64,000 nucleotides of DNA, from NCBI RefSeq assembly GCF_017695955.1, contig NZ_JAAORO010000002.1:124001-188000 (forward strand), read 5' to 3'. Made by a program: the position numbers and the translations under genes. Source of the DNA: Prochlorococcus marinus XMU1419 (GTDB lineage Bacteria > Cyanobacteriota > Cyanobacteriia > PCC-6307 > Cyanobiaceae). Below the pieces are notes generated by a model. The model made no database searches and was not told the origin of the DNA. It saw only the letters and a list, made by a program, of their open reading frames with translations. Positions 16,392 to 24,428 of the stretch are shown here, one piece after another; within the stretch, counting starts at the first letter, position 1; every line of letters begins with the position of its first letter.

Positions 16392-16482
16392 TGATTTTGT
16401 ATTTTTTATTTAATTCTAATAATGTTTAAGGTTTTGTATATCTTTAGTCAAGAAACAAAGTTCTTTACTGTGGATTTAGTTT

Positions 16483-16638
16483 TTAAATAAATAGATCTTC
16501 CAAATCTTTATATAAGTCGTCAGTCTCTTTTTGGCTTTCTATATATTTATTGTGATCTAGTGAAAGTTCTTTTTTTGAGTTGTAGAAAAGAAATCCAAGG
16601 GCTCCAAAAAGTAAGGCTGTTGGCAAAATCATTTGCAT
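16483..16638 (-). CDS. 51-residue membrane-anchored peptide
   Basis: An ATG frame of 51 codons: a short N-terminal membrane helix (ILPTALLFGALGFLFY), a Ser-Lys-Lys turn and an acidic helical tail (ETDDLYKDLEDLF). It is divergent from the ribbon-helix-helix gene, and the shared upstream interval carries repeated AGTG half-sites. Layout resembles the 47-residue protein nearby (helix, basic turn, acidic tail). Confidence 0.5.
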   Translation of the reverse strand: MQMILPTALLFGALGFLFYNSKKELSLDHNKYIESQKETDDLYKDLEDLFI

Positions 16639-16660
16639 TTAATTGACTTATAATGAATAT

Positions 16661-16689
16661 AGTGCAACACTAATTACAGTCAAGTGCTG
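16661..16689. promoter_or_regulatory. Candidate operator upstream of the RHH-like gene
   Basis: An inverted repeat AGTGCAACACT (16661-16671) is followed by AAGTGCTG (16682-16689). The site ends 18 bp before the ATG of the ribbon-helix-helix-like gene and also faces the divergent 51-residue gene. The same AAGTGCTG octamer recurs just after the gene. Operator function is an inference. Confidence 0.35.
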
Positions 16690-16707
16690 AACTTTTTAAA
16701 TTTTTAA

Positions 16708-17106
16708 ATGCCTACTAAGAAAAAAAGAGTTGGTTTTATTCCTAGAGAAGATGTTTTGAGAATAATTGATAAGCTTAGCATAGAGAACAATTTAAGTAAT
16801 TCAAAAATAATAAGTATTTTAGTGGAAGAAGCACTTTCTATGAGAGGAATATTTAATAAAAAAAATGTTAAAGTAAATCAAGCATATCAAATCCTCAAAA
16901 ATAATTCACCAAACTTATCTAATAAGGCTGCTGACTTTATAGACAATACAAAATCTTCAATTGATAGTAAATTAGGAAATCATTTTAATCCTGATAAATC
17001 AACTCATCTAGATGAAGCAAATCAGGAGGATTTTGACTTGCAAACTTATAAAAAGTTTTTATCATTTCTTAAATTTCAAGAAATGATGGATAAATATAAC
17101 ACTTAA
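16708..17106 (+). CDS. Ribbon-helix-helix-like protein
   Basis: A 132-residue basic-to-acidic protein. The first 45 residues have a ribbon-helix-helix pattern: a short basic strand (KKKRVGFIP) then two helices (EDVLRIIDKLSIENNLS and SKIISILVEEALSMRG). The remaining part is Asn/Asp/Ser-rich and ends in a helix (KKFLSFLKFQEMMDKY). RHH proteins commonly repress their own gene or pair with toxins. No toxin gene is visible next to it, and repeated short motifs lie on both sides. The assignment rests on pattern, not on a database match. Confidence 0.5.
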   Translation: MPTKKKRVGFIPREDVLRIIDKLSIENNLSNSKIISILVEEALSMRGIFNKKNVKVNQAYQILKNNSPNLSNKAADFIDNTKSSIDSKLGNHFNPDKSTHLDEANQEDFDLQTYKKFLSFLKFQEMMDKYNT

Positions 17107-17125
17107 ATAGTGTTGCTAAGTGCTG
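17098..17125. promoter_or_regulatory. Inverted and direct repeats at the 3' end of the RHH-like gene
   Basis: AACACT-TAAAT-AGTGTT is a perfect 6-bp inverted repeat spanning the stop codon, followed by AAGTGCTG (17118-17125), an exact copy of the octamer upstream of the gene. These may be extra binding sites or a weak hairpin at the transcript end. Confidence 0.3.
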
Positions 17126-17233
17126 TACTGTGCGTTAAATTTAGTTTGTATTTACGGGAGATTTACATATTAGAAATTATTTATCGCCATTTCAAAATCC
17201 TAAGTTCAATTTATCCGTAAAATATTTATTGCT

Positions 17234-17548
17234 ATGAATTCATCACCGTCAATTTTATCTGTAAATCTACTCCCTCCAGACAAGTTATATTGTAATTTTA
17301 GTTATTGGAGTTCTTTGTTTTCTCAGGATATGCAAATTTTATGGGATAGAGCTCATGGAGTACCTTTAGAAAAACTGCCAAAAGGAGTTTCTGATATGAT
17401 TTTTCCGTATTTATTACTTGCACTATCAGACTATAAGACTTCTCAAATAAATAAAATGAATGGAATAGGATTAGACAATCTATTAAGTCTCTGGTTCGAT
17501 AAGTATTTATTAAATAAAAATGGTTACTTCGAGCTGATCAGAAAATAA
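17234..17548 (+). CDS. Small conserved hypothetical protein
   Basis: A 104-residue soluble protein with many aromatic residues (YWSSLFSQDMQILWDRAHGVP) and no clear membrane helix or motif. Probably mostly helical. No family recognised. It follows the RHH-like gene after a 127-bp gap on the same strand. Confidence 0.6.
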   Translation: MNSSPSILSVNLLPPDKLYCNFSYWSSLFSQDMQILWDRAHGVPLEKLPKGVSDMIFPYLLLALSDYKTSQINKMNGIGLDNLLSLWFDKYLLNKNGYFELIRK

Positions 17549-17661
17549 TTCTTAAAGTTAGCTTTTTTTAGTATCAAAATTGATTGTCTAAAACTTTTAA
17601 GTGATCCTTTTCGTATCGACACATTAAAAGTATTGCTATAAATATATTAAAAGGTTTGATA

Positions 17662-17754
17662 ATGATTTCTTTAAATTTCTTTTTAGCAAATATGTGTATT
17701 GTTGTTTTGATAATACTTATCAGGAGAGATATAAAATTAAGAAAAGCGAGATAA
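17662..17754 (+). CDS. 30-residue membrane peptide
   Basis: An ATG frame of 30 codons: one hydrophobic helix (FFLANMCIVVLIILI) and a basic C-terminal tail (RRDIKLRKAR). The next ATG begins directly after its stop codon. The pair fills most of the 335-bp gap from 17549 to 17883. Possible real small membrane protein. Confidence 0.35.
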   Translation: MISLNFFLANMCIVVLIILIRRDIKLRKAR

Positions 17755-17826
17755 ATGAAATTTAATTCAAAAACGCTTAGTTTGATATTAAATCTATTAT
17801 TTTGCTTGTTTATATTAATTATTTAA
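17755..17826 (+). CDS. 23-residue hydrophobic peptide
   Basis: An ATG frame of 23 codons that abuts the stop of the preceding 30-codon frame with no gap. A basic start (MKFNSK) leads into a single hydrophobic helix. Very short; listed because two consecutive abutting membrane peptides are unlikely to be wholly accidental. Confidence 0.25.
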   Translation: MKFNSKTLSLILNLLFCLFILII

Positions 17827-17883
17827 ATTTTTAATCTTTAAATTATTAATTTTTCAAAATTTTTCAAAAATTTATATTCAAAT

Positions 17884-18111
17884 TTGGTTGACTTTTATTG
17901 TCAACGCGATGATAATAACAAAAAAAAATTTTTAATTGTGAGCCTCCTTTTAGATACATTTGATGATTTTGTTGACGACCTTCTTTTATCTGATGTGCAT
18001 TTGTTGAAAGCGGAACTTGATTTTCTGCTTATGCAACATTTGTTTAATTCTATAGATTTGAATATTATGTACAAAATTGAAATTAAAAATGACGAATCAA
18101 TAGCTGCTTAA
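17884..18111 (+). CDS. Small acidic hypothetical protein
   Basis: A 75-residue acidic protein with many Leu and Asp (LLLDTFDDFVDDLLLSDVHLLKAELDFLL), probably helical and soluble. The start is a TTG at 17884, as no suitable ATG is present, so the true start is uncertain. No family recognised. Confidence 0.45.
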   Translation: MVDFYCQRDDNNKKKFLIVSLLLDTFDDFVDDLLLSDVHLLKAELDFLLMQHLFNSIDLNIMYKIEIKNDESIAA

Positions 18112-18117
18112 TTTTTT

Positions 18118-18228
18118 ATGAAATATTTTTATGAAAAGTTTTGGGTTCCAGTTTTTGGTTATATTTTATCGAAATTTGTTTTTTTAATAGAAGGTAAAAA
18201 GCAAGACTGTAAAAATAAAAAAAAATAG
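18118..18228 (+). CDS. 36-residue membrane-associated peptide
   Basis: An ATG frame of 36 codons, 6 bp after the previous gene. An aromatic, weakly hydrophobic helix (FWVPVFGYILSKFVFLI) is followed by a very basic tail ending in KNKKK. Possibly co-transcribed with the 75-residue protein. No family recognised. Confidence 0.35.
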   Translation: MKYFYEKFWVPVFGYILSKFVFLIEGKKQDCKNKKK

Positions 18229-18369
18229 ATTAATTACTTTTTTCTTCATAAGGTATTTTTAAATACATAATCTAAGTCAATATATTTTGAAAACAACAAA
18301 AGTAGTGCTTTGAATTTAAGAACATATGCATGGTTGGGATATATAGCAATTGCTTTTTAGCATATTAAA

Positions 18370-18549
18370 ATGAACAAAAATAATTTGTTGAAGCCATATA
18401 CAGTGCATTACCGTGATTTTCAAAATATAAGATTAGAAAATTGTTTTTATGCTGCAGACGCTTACGAGGCTAGAACCCTCGCAATGGAATTTAATAAGTA
18501 TATAAATGAACATCCAAACAGTATTGACCTAATAAGATGCGAAAAATGA
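18370..18549 (+). CDS. Conserved-type small hypothetical protein (59 residues)
   Basis: A 59-residue soluble protein starting at the ATG 18370-18372. It has a two-part pattern: a beta-rich N-terminus (KPYTVHYRDFQNIRLENCFYA) and a helix (DAYEARTLAMEFNKYINEH), then DLIRCEK. This resembles small alpha/beta proteins seen repeatedly in marine picocyanobacteria. Normal codon use and no membrane helix. It converges on urtE with only 35 bp between them. Confidence 0.55.
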   Translation: MNKNNLLKPYTVHYRDFQNIRLENCFYAADAYEARTLAMEFNKYINEHPNSIDLIRCEK

Positions 18550-18584
18550 ATAAAATTTTTAGTAATTTAAAAATAATAATCTAT

Positions 18585-19295
18585 TTAAACACTTAAGAAT
18601 TTATCTATAACTGCTTGACTTAACTCACTAGTATTTCCGCTAGCAACAATACCTCCTCGTTGCATCGCATAATATCTATTGGCTTGCCTTACAAAATGCA
18701 AGTGTTGTTCAACTAATAAAACTCCAATTCCTGTATCTCTAATTATCTGATTGATTGCATTTTCTATGTCTAAAACTATATTTGGCTGGATGCCTTCCGT
18801 TGGTTCATCAAGTAATAGAAGTTTAGGTTTGCCCAGCAATGCTCTTGCGATAGCTAGTTGCTGTTGTTGTCCTCCACTAAGATCTCCGCCTTTCCTTTGT
18901 AGAAAATCTTTTAGGATTGGGAAGAGATCATAAATAAATGGATCTATTTTCTTATTCTTAGATAATCCACCTGGCAGTGACTCCATTCCTAACATAAGAT
19001 TCTCTTCAACTGATAGATATGGAATTATTTCTCTCCCTTGTGGGACGTAAGCCATTCCTTTCCTCGCCCTCTGATGAGGTGCTTTTCTATTTATATTTTC
19101 GCCAATCAAGTAAATATCGCCTTTTTTTTGTCTTAATAAACCAATAAGTGATTTCAATAAAGTTGTTTTGCCAACTCCATTCCTTCCAATCAAACAAACC
19201 ATTTCTCCTGATTGAACATTTAAATCTACATCTCTGAGAATATGACTTTCGCCATAATATGTATTCAATGATTTTATTTCTAGTAAATTTTTCAT
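18585..19295 (-). CDS. urtE: Urea ABC transporter ATPase UrtE
   Basis: A 236-residue ABC ATPase of the LivF type, the last gene of urtABCDE. Walker A GRNGVGKT, signature LSGGQQQ and Walker B LLLLDEPTEG are intact. It would pair with UrtD to drive urea import through the UrtB-UrtC channel. It lies 2 bp after urtD, so co-translation is likely. It directly follows the standard order seen in cyanobacterial urt operons. Confidence 0.95.
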   Translation of the reverse strand: MKNLLEIKSLNTYYGESHILRDVDLNVQSGEMVCLIGRNGVGKTTLLKSLIGLLRQKKGDIYLIGENINRKAPHQRARKGMAYVPQGREIIPYLSVEENLMLGMESLPGGLSKNKKIDPFIYDLFPILKDFLQRKGGDLSGGQQQQLAIARALLGKPKLLLLDEPTEGIQPNIVLDIENAINQIIRDTGIGVLLVEQHLHFVRQANRYYAMQRGGIVASGNTSELSQAVIDKFLSV

Positions 19296-19297
19296 AA

Positions 19298-20047
19298 CTA
19301 ATCCTCAGGCCTTCCTAGATAAACATCAATAACTTTTTGGTCTTTTTGTATAGTTTCCATTGTCCCCTCGCATAATAATGCTCCTTGATTTAATACTGAA
19401 ACATTACTATCAAGTCTTCTTATAAATTCCATATCGTGATCTATTACTACTACAGTATTTTCTCCTGATAATGATTTTAATAAATCAGCTGTAAGATCAG
19501 TTTCTTCATCAGTTAAACCAGCAACAGGTTCATCTACTAACATTAAATCTGGCTTCTGTCCTACTAACATGGCTATCTCAAGCCATTGTTTTTGGCCATG
19601 TGATAAGGATCCTGCTTTAGAATCAACTTTTTGAGCTAAATTAACAATCTTCATGAGACGTTCAATCTCATTAAGCTGCTCATCCTTAATACTTTTGTTT
19701 ATAAGGTTTAAGGGACTTTTAGGAGTTGACACCGATATTTCAAGATTTTCTTTGACTGTTAGATTTTCAAAGATTCTTGGACTTTGGAACTTTCTTCCAA
19801 CTCCAAGTCTGGCTATTTTATGTTCCTTTCTACCCACTAAAGATTTCCCTTTAAATATTACTTCACCTTTTGTTGGCTTAACTTTTCCAGTTATTACATC
19901 AAGAAATGTTGTTTTACCTGCGCCGTTGGGTCCTATAACAGCTCTTAATTCTCCTTTCTTTAAATTTAAATTAAGTTTGTTGAGAGCTAAAAAACCCTCG
20001 AAGCTTACAGTAATATCAATTAAATTTAGAAGATCATTATTATTCAT
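19298..20047 (-). CDS. urtD: Urea ABC transporter ATPase UrtD
   Basis: A 249-residue ABC ATPase of the LivG type. Walker A GPNGAGKT, signature LSHGQKQW (typical of this subfamily) and Walker B LMLVDEPVAG are visible. It overlaps the end of urtC by 8 bp. It is one of two non-identical ATPases of the high-affinity urea importer. Confidence 0.95.
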   Translation of the reverse strand: MNNNDLLNLIDITVSFEGFLALNKLNLNLKKGELRAVIGPNGAGKTTFLDVITGKVKPTKGEVIFKGKSLVGRKEHKIARLGVGRKFQSPRIFENLTVKENLEISVSTPKSPLNLINKSIKDEQLNEIERLMKIVNLAQKVDSKAGSLSHGQKQWLEIAMLVGQKPDLMLVDEPVAGLTDEETDLTADLLKSLSGENTVVVIDHDMEFIRRLDSNVSVLNQGALLCEGTMETIQKDQKVIDVYLGRPED

Positions 20048-21170
20048 TATTTCCCTCCTTATTATTAACTTCTAAACTTGGATAGGTTTCTATCCTCCTT
20101 TTCAAACCAAATCTTTGAAGAAGATTCCTAGGTCCATCTCCTTGAATCCATCCTAAAACTCCTTCTGGCAGAGCTGTTACAACTAAGATAAATAACCCTC
20201 CTTGAATAAACATCCAGCTAGCAGGTAAAGCTTCACTTACTAAACTTTTCGCATAGTTGATGAAAACCGCTCCTAGTATCGCCCCCAATAAAGTTCCTCT
20301 ACCTCCAACAGCAACCCATATAACCATTTCTATAGAAAAGGGAACTGTCATAAATTGAGGTGAAACTATTCCAGACTGAACAGTATATAAAGCTCCTGAA
20401 ATTCCAGCGAGACCTCCAGCAATAGAAAATATTATCGTCTTGAATATAACTGGGTTATATCCTGTAAACCTTACTCTTGGTTCATCATCTCGTATTCCTA
20501 TAAGAATATTTCCAAATCTACCTTTAACTACCCACTTTGCAAAAAACCATGCTGCTATTACTAGTATGGCGGTTATCCAAAAGAATATTCTTTGCATGGA
20601 CTCAGAACCTACCATCTGACCCAATAGTTGTGTAACATCTGTTTTTAATCCATTTGTTCCATTTATAAGTTTTTGTTGCCCATTAAAAAAGTTAAAGAAT
20701 ACAAGGAGAGAAGCTTGAGTAAGTATAGAAAAATAAACTCCTTTGATTCTATTCCTGAAAACAAGAAATCCAATTAAACCTGCAACTAATGCTGGAATTA
20801 TCCAGATAGCGAAGAAGGTAAAAACAGGCGATCTAAACGGTTCCCAGAAAAAAGGTAATTTTTCAACACCATATAAAGCAAAAAATTCAGGAATATTATT
20901 TGGAAATTCTGTGGAGCTGGTTATTTGCAAATACATTGCTGCACAATATCCACCTAGTGCAAAAAATATACCTTGTCCAAGACTTAGTAAACCTGTATAT
21001 CCCCAGATAAGATCAACACCAAGAGCAACTATGGATAAGGATAAATATCTACCTAGAAGATTAAGTCTGAATACAGGGAGCAGAGTTGGTGCTGCAATAA
21101 TTAAGGCTATTAATATTATCCAAAATGATAATACTATTTTTTTATCAAATTTAATTTTACTTAAGGACAT
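20040..21170 (-). CDS. urtC: Urea ABC transporter permease UrtC
   Basis: A 376-residue membrane protein of the LivM permease family with about eight to ten membrane helices. Conserved permease segments include GYTGLLSLGQGIFFALGGY and SIAGGLAGISGALY. It forms the channel together with UrtB. Its ATG overlaps the urtB stop codon by one base (TAATG), indicating translational coupling. Confidence 0.95.
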   Translation of the reverse strand: MSLSKIKFDKKIVLSFWIILIALIIAAPTLLPVFRLNLLGRYLSLSIVALGVDLIWGYTGLLSLGQGIFFALGGYCAAMYLQITSSTEFPNNIPEFFALYGVEKLPFFWEPFRSPVFTFFAIWIIPALVAGLIGFLVFRNRIKGVYFSILTQASLLVFFNFFNGQQKLINGTNGLKTDVTQLLGQMVGSESMQRIFFWITAILVIAAWFFAKWVVKGRFGNILIGIRDDEPRVRFTGYNPVIFKTIIFSIAGGLAGISGALYTVQSGIVSPQFMTVPFSIEMVIWVAVGGRGTLLGAILGAVFINYAKSLVSEALPASWMFIQGGLFILVVTALPEGVLGWIQGDGPRNLLQRFGLKRRIETYPSLEVNNKEGNNE

Positions 21171-22324
21171 TAGTTTTCAACCATCCTTCCTTTTTGAGGA
21201 AATAAACCTGTAGGTTTAAATTGTAAAAATATAACAATTAGTGCAAATATCATTACTCTTGCCATACTTGTTGTCGCAAAAAAGTTGATTGTGTTTGATA
21301 AAGGTAAAGGCATATCTGGCCATATTGATAAGAGCCTTCCAGCTCCAATTAAATCAGTCATTATTCCTATTCCAAATGAAGCAAGTACTGTGCCTAATAA
21401 ATTTCCTACTCCTCCCAGCACTACAACCATAAAACAACCAACTATATAATTTCCGCCAACATTTGGTCCTACAGAACCTAATAGTGATACTGCTACCCCG
21501 GCAACTCCTGCTAAGCCAGATCCAATTCCAAATGTGATTATATCCACTTTTTCAGTAGATATACCAAGGCAATCACTCATTTGTCGGTTCTGAGTAACTG
21601 CTCTTATGCGCATCCCCCAAGCACTTTGATTAAGAAATAATGTTATTGCTATCACAGAAATTAAAGTAATGACAATTATCATTAATCTTGTTTTAGGAAA
21701 TGCGGTGCCAATAATTTCTACTTGACCTCTCATCCATGAGGGAGCTGTTACATCAACATTTCGAGCGCTTGCTCTACTAAGTTTGCTTACAGATGATGAT
21801 ATTACGCTACCTGTCAGGACTCCTGTTAAAGCAGCAAATATCCAAGAACTAAATTTAAAATATTTGAAATTTATTGATTCTTTTATTTTTGAAGAGAATG
21901 TAGTTGGTAAGAATAGACCAATTAACAGACTTATAACAAGACCGGTCCCATAAGCTAAAGGTACACTTCTGACGAATTGTTGAAGAATTAAGCTTACACC
22001 CCAAGTTGCTAGAAGTGTTTCTAGTGGACTTCCATAAAGCTTTCTTATTATAGTTTTTTCCAGTAAAATGCCTACTACGCCACTAACAATAAAAGCAAGG
22101 AAAATTGAAACTAATATGTACGAATTGTAGAAAGGTTTTAATATTGGTAATTTGAAAATTAATTGTGTTACATATGTTGTATAAGCCCCAAGCATCATAA
22201 GTTCTCCATGGGCAAGATTTATTACACCCATAAGACCAAAAACAATTGCAAGACCTAATGCTGCAACAAGTAGCACAGATCCAATTGCAACACCATTAAA
22301 AAGACTATCGAGAAGTAACTCCAA
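21170..22324 (-). CDS. urtB: Urea ABC transporter permease UrtB
   Basis: A 384-residue membrane protein of the LivH permease family; segments such as GVINLAHGELMMLGAY and GLAGVAGVAVSLLGSVGPNVG are typical of UrtB. It pairs with UrtC. It is separated from urtA by 83 bp that contain a perfect 15-bp hairpin, so urtB and the genes after it are probably expressed below urtA level. Confidence 0.95.
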   Translation of the reverse strand: MELLLDSLFNGVAIGSVLLVAALGLAIVFGLMGVINLAHGELMMLGAYTTYVTQLIFKLPILKPFYNSYILVSIFLAFIVSGVVGILLEKTIIRKLYGSPLETLLATWGVSLILQQFVRSVPLAYGTGLVISLLIGLFLPTTFSSKIKESINFKYFKFSSWIFAALTGVLTGSVISSSVSKLSRASARNVDVTAPSWMRGQVEIIGTAFPKTRLMIIVITLISVIAITLFLNQSAWGMRIRAVTQNRQMSDCLGISTEKVDIITFGIGSGLAGVAGVAVSLLGSVGPNVGGNYIVGCFMVVVLGGVGNLLGTVLASFGIGIMTDLIGAGRLLSIWPDMPLPLSNTINFFATTSMARVMIFALIVIFLQFKPTGLFPQKGRMVEN

Positions 22325-22352
22325 TTTAGAAAAAGAAAATATTTGATTATAT

Positions 22353-22386
22353 AAAATAAAAGGAGGTGTTAACCTCCTTTTATTTT
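22353..22386 (-). terminator. Hairpin between urtA and urtB (partial terminator or processing site)
   Basis: A perfect 15-bp stem (22353-22367 with 22372-22386) closes a 4-nt loop. Read on the minus strand, the stem core is AAAAGGAGGT/ACCTCCTTTT and its 3' arm ends in TTTTATTTTA. It lies in the gap downstream of urtA, as expected for an intrinsic terminator that reduces read-through, or a 3' end that stabilises the urtA message. Confidence 0.75.
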
Positions 22387-22407
22387 GAAGTATAGGTTTT
22401 AAATAAA

Positions 22408-23685
22408 TTAAAGCTTATACTTTTCTCCTTTTGAAGGATCTGTCCAATCGCATGCAAATCCTTTTGAACTAGGATGCTTTTGGTTCCATGCTTGAGGAAG
22501 AACAACACCTGTCTCTTCAAGAATTGTAAATCCACCTTCTGAATTAATCTCTCCAATTCTTACTGTTTGAGATAAGTGGTGATTAGGCATTACTTCAACA
22601 GGACCTTGTGGAGCATCAAATTTTTGTCCAACAAGGGCTTCCCTTACTGCGTTGTCGTCGAATGTTCCAGCATCTTCTACTGCCTGCTTCCAAAGATAAA
22701 CCATGTTATAAGCTGATTCTTGAGGATCGGCTACAACACGATCAGCTCCCCATCTTTTTTTGAAACTTTTAGCAAATTTCTTAGATGCAGGAGTATCAAT
22801 TGACATCATGTAGTTCCAAGCGCCGTAATGACCTTCAAGGAACTCGGGACCAATTGTACTAATCTCTTCTTCAGCAATTGAATAGTTCATTACGTAGTAA
22901 CCACTTGAAGGAGTGATACCCGCGTCTTGAATCTGTTTGAAGAATGCAACGTTTTGGTCACCATTAAGTGTATTAATGATTATTCCACCTTCAGGAAGAG
23001 CCTTTTTGATTTTTGAGATAATTGGAGCAACTTCAGTATTTCCTAATGGAAGGTAATCTTCTCCAACAACTTTACCTCCTAACTGTTTTACCTGAGCTTT
23101 AGTGATTGTGTTGGAAGTTCTTGGGAAAACATAATCAGAACCTACAAGGAAGAAATCTCCACCGGCTGCAGGAGAACGCTTATACATGAAATCTGTAGCG
23201 GGTTCTGACTGTTGGTTTGGTGTGGCTCCTGTATAGAAAATGTTATTTGAACATTCTTGAGCTTCATATTGAATTGGGTAGTAAAGGAAAGCATCCTTTG
23301 ATTCATACACAGGTAACATTGCCTTTCTACTAGCAGATGTCCAACCACCAAATACGACAGGAACTCCGTCTTGGTCTATAAGTTTCTTAGATTTTTCAGC
23401 AAAAGTAGGCCAGTCAGATGCACCATCTTCAACTATGTATTCTATTTTGTAGCTTTTACCGCCAACTTTAACACCACCAGCGGCGTTTATCTCTTCAATA
23501 GCCATTTTTTCAGTATCAACAAGGGTTGATTCAGAAATCGCCATTGTTCCAGATAACGAATGCAAAATACCAACGGTTACTGTGTCATCGAAACTTCCGG
23601 AGGTACCGCCTCCACCGCATGAAGTTGCTGTGACAGCAAGTGAGGCAGTAGCTAATCCTGCCAAAATACGCCTTGAAATTCTCAT
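22408..23685 (-). CDS. urtA: Urea ABC transporter substrate-binding lipoprotein UrtA
   Basis: A 425-residue periplasmic binding protein of the Leu/Ile/Val-binding family specific for short-chain amides and urea. The N-terminus is a lipoprotein signal (MRISRRILAGLATASLAVTA, lipobox TSC with Cys23) followed by a Gly-rich linker. The body contains FDDTVTVGILHSLSGTMAIS and GGWTSASRKAMLPVYE, both characteristic of UrtA. It heads the urtABCDE operon. A candidate NtcA site lies about 75 bp upstream, fitting induction under nitrogen limitation. Confidence 0.96.
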   Translation of the reverse strand: MRISRRILAGLATASLAVTATSCGGGGTSGSFDDTVTVGILHSLSGTMAISESTLVDTEKMAIEEINAAGGVKVGGKSYKIEYIVEDGASDWPTFAEKSKKLIDQDGVPVVFGGWTSASRKAMLPVYESKDAFLYYPIQYEAQECSNNIFYTGATPNQQSEPATDFMYKRSPAAGGDFFLVGSDYVFPRTSNTITKAQVKQLGGKVVGEDYLPLGNTEVAPIISKIKKALPEGGIIINTLNGDQNVAFFKQIQDAGITPSSGYYVMNYSIAEEEISTIGPEFLEGHYGAWNYMMSIDTPASKKFAKSFKKRWGADRVVADPQESAYNMVYLWKQAVEDAGTFDDNAVREALVGQKFDAPQGPVEVMPNHHLSQTVRIGEINSEGGFTILEETGVVLPQAWNQKHPSSKGFACDWTDPSKGEKYKL

Positions 23686-23733
23686 GAATTAGGATAAATT
23701 AGGTAATTGACCCTCTTTAGGGGGATAAAATAA

Positions 23734-23775
23734 AAGTTATTAACGAGTGAGGATTCGTTTTGTATCAGTCGTAAC
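23734..23775 (-). promoter_or_regulatory. Candidate NtcA-dependent promoter of urtA
   Basis: On the minus strand GTTACGACTGATAC (23762-23775) fits GT-N10-AC, the relaxed NtcA motif, and differs at one position from GTA-N8-TAC. A TAACTT sequence (23734-23739), a plausible -10 box, follows 22 bp later, the spacing of NtcA-activated promoters. A short CCCT/AGGG hairpin lies in the leader nearer the ATG. NtcA control of urea genes is known in cyanobacteria; this site is a prediction. Confidence 0.5.
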
Positions 23776-23813
23776 TTTTTGTTGAATCCAATATATAAAT
23801 AATGAACAATTTT

Positions 23814-24425
23814 CTAGTTGGGATTGTTGGGTATATGTGACTCTAAAAATTGAGTTATTTCTTCAACTCCTTTGCCGCTACTGAGATTGGTAAAAAACCA
23901 AGGTTTCCCTTTTCTCATAAATTCAGTATCACTTTTCATAATATTTAAATCTGCACCAACCATATCTGCTAAGTCAATTTTGTTTATTAATAATAAATCT
24001 GACCTTGTTATGCCTGGCCCCCCTTTTCTAGGGATTTTGTCTCCGGCAGATACATCAATCACATATATTGATAAATCTACAAGTTCTGGACTAAAACTAG
24101 ATGCTAAATTATCACCTCCACTTTCTACAAAAACAAAATCTAAAGGATTATATTTATTTTCTAAATCTAAAACTGCGTTTTTATTTAAGGAACAATCCTC
24201 TCTTATCGCGGTATGAGGACAACCTCCTGTTTCAACACCAATAATCCTTCCTTCCTCTAAAACTTTTTTATTTATTAAAAAGTTAGCATCTTCTTTGGTA
24301 TAAATATCATTGGTGACAACAGCTATCTCATAATTTTTTTTCAAACTTAAGCATAGAGTCTCTACTAATGCAGTTTTTCCTGAGCCTACAGGACCCGCAA
24401 CTCCCACTCTCAATTTGCTGCTCAT
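23814..24425 (-). CDS. ureG: Urease accessory GTPase UreG
   Basis: A 203-residue GTPase of the SIMIBI class that powers nickel insertion into urease. P-loop GPVGSGKT is at about residues 11-18; the metal-binding CPH motif ([17 protein letters not shown]) and GTPase segments NKIDLAD and VESGGDNL are present. It follows ureF by 3 bp in the ureEFG transcript. The urtA promoter region lies just beyond its stop. Confidence 0.97.
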   Translation of the reverse strand: MSSKLRVGVAGPVGSGKTALVETLCLSLKKNYEIAVVTNDIYTKEDANFLINKKVLEEGRIIGVETGGCPHTAIREDCSLNKNAVLDLENKYNPLDFVFVESGGDNLASSFSPELVDLSIYVIDVSAGDKIPRKGGPGITRSDLLLINKIDLADMVGADLNIMKSDTEFMRKGKPWFFTNLSSGKGVEEITQFLESHIPNNPN

Positions 24426-24428
24426 AAA

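Noticed and set aside
18310-18360. A 16-codon TTG frame reading MNLRTYAWLGYIAIAF
   Set aside because: Too short and without a start signal; it may be the remnant of a small membrane protein gene, but this cannot be supported.
19653-21213. Plus-strand frames of 140 and 156 codons
   Set aside because: They are antisense to urtD and urtC, which have clear family motifs; composition is that of shadow frames.
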